DNA of 64,000 nucleotides from Bradyrhizobium nivariense (GTDB lineage: Bacteria > Pseudomonadota > Alphaproteobacteria > Rhizobiales > Xanthobacteraceae), in contig NZ_JARVWW010000013.1 of NCBI RefSeq assembly GCF_029846715.1, forward strand, positions 62,001-126,000, given 5' to 3'. Shown here in pieces: positions 59,260 through 64,000 of this stretch (its first letter is position 1; each line of letters begins with the position of its first letter). The translations under genes were made by a program, and so were the position numbers. The notes beneath the pieces are model-generated. The model was given only the letters and a program-made list of their open reading frames with translations, was not told the DNA's origin and did not search any database.

Positions 59260-60993
59260 TTACGCCGCGTCGCGCTTGGCGGCGCGGTCGGCGAGATGAC
59301 GGCCGGCAATGTAGCCGAAGGTCAGCGCCGGCCCAAGCGTGATGCCGGCCCCGGGATAATTGCCGCCCATGATGCTCGCCATGTCGTTGCCGGCGGCATA
59401 GAGTCCGGGAATCACCCGTCCCTCCGCATCGAGCGCCCGCGCATTCTCGTCGGTGACAATGCCGGCATAGGTGCCGAGATCGCCGACCACCATCTTGATG
59501 GCGTAGAAAGGGCCGTGCTCAATCGGCGCGACACAGGGGTTCGGGCCGTGCAGCGCATCGCCTTGATAGCGGTTATAGGCCTTTGACCCCTTGCCGAAGG
59601 CCGCATCATGCCCCTGCGATGCGGTCGCATTGAACTGCTTGACGGTGTCGGTGAACGCGGTGGCATCGATGCCGGCTTTCGCCGCCAGCGCTTCGAGCGT
59701 GTCGCCACGCATGAGATAGCCGGTGTTCAAGTGATGACCTGTTGGCATCGGGAACGGCGGCACGCAGCCGAGGCCGTATTTGCGCAGGGTCGGATGATCG
59801 CAGACGAGGTACGCCGCGATCTCCTCGCCGGGCTTCGCCGCCTTGACCATGGCCTGGACGAAGTCGTGATAGGAATTGCCTTCGTTGGCGAAACGCTTGC
59901 CGTCGCGCATTACTGCGATCACGCCGGGCTTGGCGCGGTCGATGAAATGCGGCATCACGCCGTTTGAGCCGTCCTTGCGCTTGGTGACCGAGACCGGGAC
60001 CCAGGCTGCCGCGTTCGGCAGGCGGTCCTCGACATGTCCGCCGGCGCTTTCCGCAAGGCGCAGGCCGTCGCCTGTGTTGCCGGTCGGTCCCGGCGAAAAA
60101 TGCTCGTTGCCGGTCGGCGCGTGTGGGAACATCTTCTTGCGCCGTTCGACATCATGCGGGAAACCGCCGCAGGCGAGCACGACACCTTGCCTTGCACGAA
60201 TGCGGACGTCGCGTCCCTCGCGGGCGACAATGGCACCGGTGACAGTGCCGTTCTCGACCGTCAACTCGCGCACCGGCGAGGACAGCCACATCGGAATCTT
60301 CAGATCCTGCGCGGATTTTGCCAGGCGCCCGGCGAGCGCATTGCCGTTGGTCAGCGTCATGCCGCGACCGTGGCGCAGCACGTCCATCAGATGCCGCGAC
60401 AGGCGCTTTGCGACATAGACCGCCGAGGTCAGCGACTTCGTCGCGCGCATGAAATGGACGATGTCCTTGCCGGATCCGAGCATCATGCCGAATATGGTGA
60501 GCTCGGGCAGGGGCATGCCGAGGGACTTGATCTGGTCGCCGAGCTCGCGGCCGTCGAACGGGCGCGCCACCATCGAACGGCCACCCTGGGCGCCGCCGGG
60601 CGCCTCGGCGTGATAGTCCGGAAATACCAGCGGCATGTCGAAGCGCAGCGCGGTCTTGGTGGTGAAGAAATCGACCGCCTCGGGACCGGCGCTCAGGAAT
60701 GCATCGACGCGTGCGGCGTCAAAGTTGTTGCCGGCTTCGTGCCGCAGGTAGGTGCGGGCCTGGTCCGGCGTCTCTTGGATGCCGTAAGCGCGCGCCAGCG
60801 AGGTGCCGGGAATCCACAACCAACCGCCGGAGCGGGCGGTGGTGCCGCCGAAGCGTGGCTCCTTCTCGACGATCAGGACGTCGAGGCCGCGATAGCGCGC
60901 GGTGATCGCGGCCGACATCCCGGAGGCGCCCGATCCGGCCACGAGCACATCGCACTCGTAAGTCTCAATTGCGTTGCGCTCATTGCCGGTCAT
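59260..60993 (-). CDS. FAD-dependent dehydrogenase, KstD/fumarate reductase flavoprotein-like
   Basis: 577 residues. FAD motif CDVLVAGSGASGMSAAITAR, then EKEPRFGGTTARSGGWLWIP, GVVLACGGFPHDVERRK, and the C-terminal GLYAAGNDMASIMGGNYPGA with GITLGPALTFGYIAGRHL, all typical of 3-oxosteroid delta1-dehydrogenase and related proteins. The FAD motif and the steroid-type active-site region (FYAIKMVVGDLGTYAGIV) are visible, but steroid specificity cannot be claimed: no other steroid genes are present. Seven bases after the binding-protein gene. Confidence 0.88.
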   Translation of the reverse strand: MTGNERNAIETYECDVLVAGSGASGMSAAITARYRGLDVLIVEKEPRFGGTTARSGGWLWIPGTSLARAYGIQETPDQARTYLRHEAGNNFDAARVDAFLSAGPEAVDFFTTKTALRFDMPLVFPDYHAEAPGGAQGGRSMVARPFDGRELGDQIKSLGMPLPELTIFGMMLGSGKDIVHFMRATKSLTSAVYVAKRLSRHLMDVLRHGRGMTLTNGNALAGRLAKSAQDLKIPMWLSSPVRELTVENGTVTGAIVAREGRDVRIRARQGVVLACGGFPHDVERRKKMFPHAPTGNEHFSPGPTGNTGDGLRLAESAGGHVEDRLPNAAAWVPVSVTKRKDGSNGVMPHFIDRAKPGVIAVMRDGKRFANEGNSYHDFVQAMVKAAKPGEEIAAYLVCDHPTLRKYGLGCVPPFPMPTGHHLNTGYLMRGDTLEALAAKAGIDATAFTDTVKQFNATASQGHDAAFGKGSKAYNRYQGDALHGPNPCVAPIEHGPFYAIKMVVGDLGTYAGIVTDENARALDAEGRVIPGLYAAGNDMASIMGGNYPGAGITLGPALTFGYIAGRHLADRAAKRDAA

Positions 60994-61000
60994 GCAGGCC

Positions 61001-62230
61001 TCACTTCTTGAGCAGCGGACATTTGGACTCGGAGACCGGGCGGAAGGCGTCCTCGCCCTTCACCGTCTTGATGATGTCCAGGTAATCCCACGGCTCCTTG
61101 GACTGCTCTGGCGTTTTCACCTTGGCGAGATACATGTCGCGAATGACGCGGCCGTCCTCGCGCAAGCGTCCGCCATGAACGAACGTATCCTCAATTGGCA
61201 GCTCGCGCATCCTGGCCATCGCCTTGGCGGGCTCATCGGTGCCAGCGGCCTTGATGGCCTTGAGATAATGCAGCACCGAGCCGTAAACGCCGGTGTGGAT
61301 CATGGTCGGCATCACCTTGGTGCGCTCGTAGAACTTCTTGGACCAGGCACGGGTCGCCTCGTCCATGTTCCAGTAGGAGGCCGTGGTCATGTAGGTGCCC
61401 TGCGCGGATTTAAGGCCGATCGCATGCACGTCGGTGTCGAACATCAAGAGGCCGACCAGCTTCTGGCCGCCTTGGACCAGGCCGAACTCGCCCGACTGCT
61501 TGATCGCATTGTCCGTGTCCTGGCCTGCATTGGCGAAGGCGACGACGTCCGATTTCGAGCTTTGCGCCTGGAGCGCGAAGGACGAGAAATCAGCCGTGTT
61601 GGTCGGGTGCTTCACTCCGCCCAAAACCTTGCCGCCCATCTCGTTGATGAAGCGCGTGGCGTCCTTCTCGAGCTGCTGGCCGAAGGCGTAGTCGGCGGTG
61701 ATGAAGTACCAGGATTTTCCACCTTCCTTGATCACGGCGGAGGCCGTCACCTTCGACAGCGCATAGGTATCGTAGGTGAAGTGCACGGTGTTCGGGCTGC
61801 ACAGCTCGTCGGTCAGCGAACTCGCGCCGGGGCCGGACAGCAGAGCGATCTTGTTGCGTTCGCGCACCATGTTGTGGACGGCGATCGCGATGCCGGAATT
61901 GGGGATGTCGACGACGGCATCGACCTTGCCGTTGTCGAACCAGCCGCGCACGATCTGCACGCCGACGTCGGTCTTCATCTGGTGGTCGGCGCTGATGATC
62001 TCGATCGGCTTGCCGAGCACGGTGGACCCGAATTCCTCCACCGCCATTTTCGCGGCCTCCACGGAGCCCGGCCCGCTGTTGTCGCGGCCCCAGCTCGACA
62101 GATCCGTCAGCACGCCGATCCGGACCGTGTCGTCGGAGATTTGCGCGTTCGCAACGCTGGTCATGGCAGCCGAAGTCATGGCAGCCGAAGTCATGGCCGC
62201 GAGCATGGCGCAGGCCAAAAACCCTCTCAT
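61001..62230 (-). CDS. Branched-chain amino acid-type ABC substrate-binding protein, orphan
   Basis: 409 residues of the periplasmic LivJ-like family 6 type. The signal peptide has a five-residue repeat (MTSAAMTSAAMTSVANA). Mature features: DDTVRIGVLTDLSSWGRDNS, ADHQMKTDVGVQIVRGWFD, SWYFITADYAFGQQLEKDAT, and a C-terminal Cys near SESKCPLLKK. Members of this subgroup often bind aromatic acids instead of amino acids. No permease or ATPase follows; instead a flavoprotein and IclR gene are co-transcribed, pointing to a catabolic substrate. Confidence 0.9.
   Translation of the reverse strand: MRGFLACAMLAAMTSAAMTSAAMTSVANAQISDDTVRIGVLTDLSSWGRDNSGPGSVEAAKMAVEEFGSTVLGKPIEIISADHQMKTDVGVQIVRGWFDNGKVDAVVDIPNSGIAIAVHNMVRERNKIALLSGPGASSLTDELCSPNTVHFTYDTYALSKVTASAVIKEGGKSWYFITADYAFGQQLEKDATRFINEMGGKVLGGVKHPTNTADFSSFALQAQSSKSDVVAFANAGQDTDNAIKQSGEFGLVQGGQKLVGLLMFDTDVHAIGLKSAQGTYMTTASYWNMDEATRAWSKKFYERTKVMPTMIHTGVYGSVLHYLKAIKAAGTDEPAKAMARMRELPIEDTFVHGGRLREDGRVIRDMYLAKVKTPEQSKEPWDYLDIIKTVKGEDAFRPVSESKCPLLKK
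62161..62199. repeat. 15-bp in-frame tandem repeat in signal-peptide coding region
   Basis: Two perfect copies of tcatggcagccgaag followed by a partial third. Because the unit is a multiple of three it lengthens the hydrophobic signal peptide by whole MTSAA units without breaking the frame. Looks like replication slippage. Confidence 0.85.
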
Positions 62231-62354
62231 CGTCGTTCCCTCTCTTTTATAGGCCGCTTGGCGCAGTCGGTTATTCTGGAGATAAATTAGATATTAGCGA
62301 ATAGGTTTGTCAATGACAAATCAGACGTCGGGGTGGGTTCCGCGCTCGCCGCGA

Positions 62355-62373
62355 CGATGTCGCGGAGACATCG
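62355..62373. promoter_or_regulatory. Inverted repeat in divergent promoter region
   Basis: cgatgtc-gcgga-gacatcg, perfect 7-bp arms, 125 bases upstream of the binding-protein gene. Candidate operator, for example of the IclR protein, or a hairpin. Confidence 0.4.
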
Positions 62374-62395
62374 CGCGCACCTGCTTCAACCCACC

Positions 62396-62482
62396 CGTCA
62401 TTGCGAGGAGCCCTTGCGACGAGGCAATCCAGACTGTCTGTGCCGAAGAATTCCGGATTGCGTCGCTGCGCCCGCAATGACG
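62396..62482. repeat. Palindromic intergenic repeat
   Basis: Terminal arms cgtcattgcg and cgcaatgacg are perfect complements. Between them gaggcaatccaga faces ttccggattgcgtcgc. The sequence resembles a dispersed palindromic element frequent in Bradyrhizobium and other rhizobia. Confidence 0.75.
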
Positions 62483-62600
62483 GATGTAGAAGCCGCGACG
62501 CGAAAATCTCCCGGCGTGATCCAGAAGAGGCGACACGTCCGCAGGTTGCAACCGCCATCGTGATTGGCCATGATGCCGCCCAGGAATCTTGGGGCATGGC

Positions 62601-63902
62601 ATGACGGCAGCATCGGGGGTCTCCGCGGCGGCGGAGAAATCGAGGACGGCGCATGTGGTGTGGGCGAGCGCGCTCGGCACCGCGATCGAGTGGTACGATT
62701 TTCTGATCTACGGCACGGCAGCGGCGCTGGTGCTGAACAAGCTGTTCTTCCCGAGCTTCGATCCCTTCGTCGGCACGCTGGCCGCGTTCTCGACCTATGC
62801 GGTCGGCTTCGTCGCGCGCCCGATCGGCGGCGCCATCATCGGGCACTATGGCGACCGGCTCGGACGCAAGAAAATGCTGGTCGCGACCATGATCGCGATG
62901 GGGCTCGGCACCTTCCTGATCGGCTGCCTGCCGACCTACAGCCAGATCGGCGTCTGGGCGCCGATCTTCCTGGTCATCCTGCGCTTCGTCCAGGGCATCG
63001 GACTCGGTGGCGAGTGGAGCGGCGCCGTGGTCATGGTGGCCGAGCACGCCGGCAATCGCCGCGGCTTCTATGGCAGTCTGGTGCAGATCGGCTTTCCCGT
63101 CGGCGTCGCCGCCTCCACCGGCATTTTTGGTCTGATGACGAAACTGCCCGAAGCGGATTTCCTCAGCTGGGGCTGGCGCGTGCCGTTCCTGATCAGCATT
63201 CTGCTCGTCGGCGTCGGCTTCATCGTGCGGCTGAAACTCGCGGAGACGCCGCACTTCAAGGAGGTGGTCGAGCGCAAGGAGGTGCTGGCGCAGCCGGTGC
63301 TGGAAGTCCTGCGGCGCGACTGGCGCAGCTTCCTGCTCGCGGTCGGCATCACGGTTTCCGAGGTGGGGCTCGCTTATCTCCTCACCGTCTTCACCGTGGT
63401 CTATACCACGGCGCAGCTCGGCCTGCCGCGGCAGGTGATCCTGGATGCGGTGGTCTATGCCGCACTCGTCGAGCTCGGGACGCTGCCGCTCGCCGGCTGG
63501 CTGTCCGACATTTTTGGCCGCAAGGCGCTGTATCTCGCCGGCGGCGTGTTCTCGGTGGCGCTGGCGTTTCCGTTGTTCTGGTTCCTTGACACCAGGGAGC
63601 CGGCGCTGATCACGCTCGCGCTCGTCGTCACGATGACACTGACGCATGCGCTGCTGTTCGGGCCGAAGGCCGCCTTCATGCCGGAGCTGTTCCGCACCCA
63701 GGTGCGCTACAGCGGTGCATCGCTGGGAGCCAACGTTGCCGCCGCGCTCAGTGGCGGCTTCTCGCCGCTGATTGCGACCGCACTGCTCGCATGGGCCGGC
63801 TCGTACTGGGCGGTGTCGGTCTACATCATCGCGCTGTCGATCATCACGATCATCGCGACCCTGATGGCGCCGGAGACGGCGCGCGATACGCTGAGATCGT
63901 AA
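62601..63902 (+). CDS. MFS transporter, metabolite:H+ symporter (MHS) family
   Basis: 433 residues and 12 membrane helices. MHS markers: ALGTAIEWYDFLIYGTAAAL, GAIIGHYGDRLGRKKMLVA, RFVQGIGLGGEWSGAVVMVA, and GWLSDIFGRKALYLAGG. The GGEWSGA motif is that of the shikimate/proline-betaine/ketoglutarate branch. Probably takes up an acidic substrate linked to the divergent binding-protein operon. ATG with GGGGC upstream preferred to a TTG four codons before. Confidence 0.9.
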   Translation: MTAASGVSAAAEKSRTAHVVWASALGTAIEWYDFLIYGTAAALVLNKLFFPSFDPFVGTLAAFSTYAVGFVARPIGGAIIGHYGDRLGRKKMLVATMIAMGLGTFLIGCLPTYSQIGVWAPIFLVILRFVQGIGLGGEWSGAVVMVAEHAGNRRGFYGSLVQIGFPVGVAASTGIFGLMTKLPEADFLSWGWRVPFLISILLVGVGFIVRLKLAETPHFKEVVERKEVLAQPVLEVLRRDWRSFLLAVGITVSEVGLAYLLTVFTVVYTTAQLGLPRQVILDAVVYAALVELGTLPLAGWLSDIFGRKALYLAGGVFSVALAFPLFWFLDTREPALITLALVVTMTLTHALLFGPKAAFMPELFRTQVRYSGASLGANVAAALSGGFSPLIATALLAWAGSYWAVSVYIIALSIITIIATLMAPETARDTLRS

Positions 63903-64000
63903 GAGCCGCTACCGGCAGGCAGGATTCGCGGCTGCTGGAAATACCAGGAAGGTGATGGTCGCCGGTGCAAGCCGGATCGCTCCCGCAGCTGCTGCGCGCC
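63903..64000. other. Window end, no gene identified
   Basis: 98 bases after the transporter stop. No start codon with ribosome-binding site, hairpin or homologous frame could be supported before the window ends. Confidence 0.5.

Larger units (their letters stand above)
62231..62600. other. Divergent intergenic region before the last MHS transporter gene
   Basis: 370 bases without a gene, containing promoters for both directions, a small inverted repeat at 62355-62373 and a palindromic repeat element (both listed). The first 70 bases are AT-rich, consistent with the binding-protein operon promoter. Confidence 0.6.

Overview
The window is high-GC alphaproteobacterial chromosome and most resembles Bradyrhizobium. 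The main reasons are a second, rhizobial-type (lateral) flagellar gene set carrying flaF, flbT, motC and an FtcR/LafR-type regulator, many Bradyrhizobium-like catabolic operons, and several families of intergenic palindromic repeats of the kind common in that genus. No tRNA, rRNA, CRISPR array, insertion sequence, prophage or replication origin was seen. The species is not determined.

Region 1 (1-19.1 kb) is the distal part of a lateral flagellar cluster, almost all on the + strand. In order it holds: the 3' end of a flagellin gene, fliF, a fliH-like gene, motB, motC, fliK (motD), a small lytic transglycosylase, flgE, flgK, flgL, flaF, flbT, flgD, fliQ, flhA, fliR, a FliJ-like coiled-coil gene, a flgJ/cheL rod-binding gene, an FlgN-like gene and a small membrane protein. 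Many genes overlap by 1-50 bp, which suggests translational coupling. The cluster is closed by a convergent OmpR-type regulator (lafR/ftcR/rem family), separated from it by a perfect 16-bp-stem hairpin. Motor switch, export ATPase and rod genes are absent and presumably lie upstream.

Region 2 (19.1-27.8 kb) is mixed. It contains an 0.8 kb AT-richer non-coding stretch, an unknown single-span coiled-coil protein, a MarR regulator with a Cys/His-rich tail, an MHS-family transporter, a Tat-exported dienelactone hydrolase-like protein, a serine beta-lactamase-like esterase, an atypical SDR, a CbbY-like HAD phosphatase and an NTF2-like protein.

Region 3 (27.8-38 kb) looks like a sugar-acid catabolic island: fructuronate reductase/mannonate oxidoreductase (uxuB-like) divergent from a FadR-type GntR gene, then a TRAP transporter (P, Q, M), a zinc-dependent gulonate/idonate 5-dehydrogenase-like enzyme and D-mannonate dehydratase (uxuA). 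An FMN 2-hydroxyacid oxidase and a LysR regulator follow. A perfect PdhR/FadR-type operator lies in the divergent promoter. The enzyme set matches the known route L-gulonate -> D-fructuronate -> D-mannonate -> 2-keto-3-deoxygluconate.

Region 4 (38-44.2 kb) is a polyamine/opine-type ABC importer operon (ATPase, binding protein, two permeases) with a haloacid-dehalogenase-like enzyme and a PuuB-like amine oxidase embedded in it. Region 5 (44.3-49.7 kb) is a TetR gene divergent from an MHS transporter and two type-B carboxylesterases, one cytoplasmic and one exported.

Region 6 (49.7-64 kb) contains an orphan amino-acid-type binding protein, a D-2-hydroxyacid dehydrogenase, an acetolactate-synthase-like ThDP enzyme, a DadA-like oxidoreductase, an Asp/Glu racemase-family protein and a GntR regulator. 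Next come a two-subunit ThDP decarboxylase of the sulfopyruvate decarboxylase type and an SDR. On the opposite strand a branched-chain-type binding protein, a KstD-like flavoprotein and an IclR regulator form an operon. A third MHS transporter ends the window. The substrates of region 6 cannot be fixed from sequence; together the genes suggest stereo-inversion, oxidation and decarboxylation of an amino or hydroxy acid.
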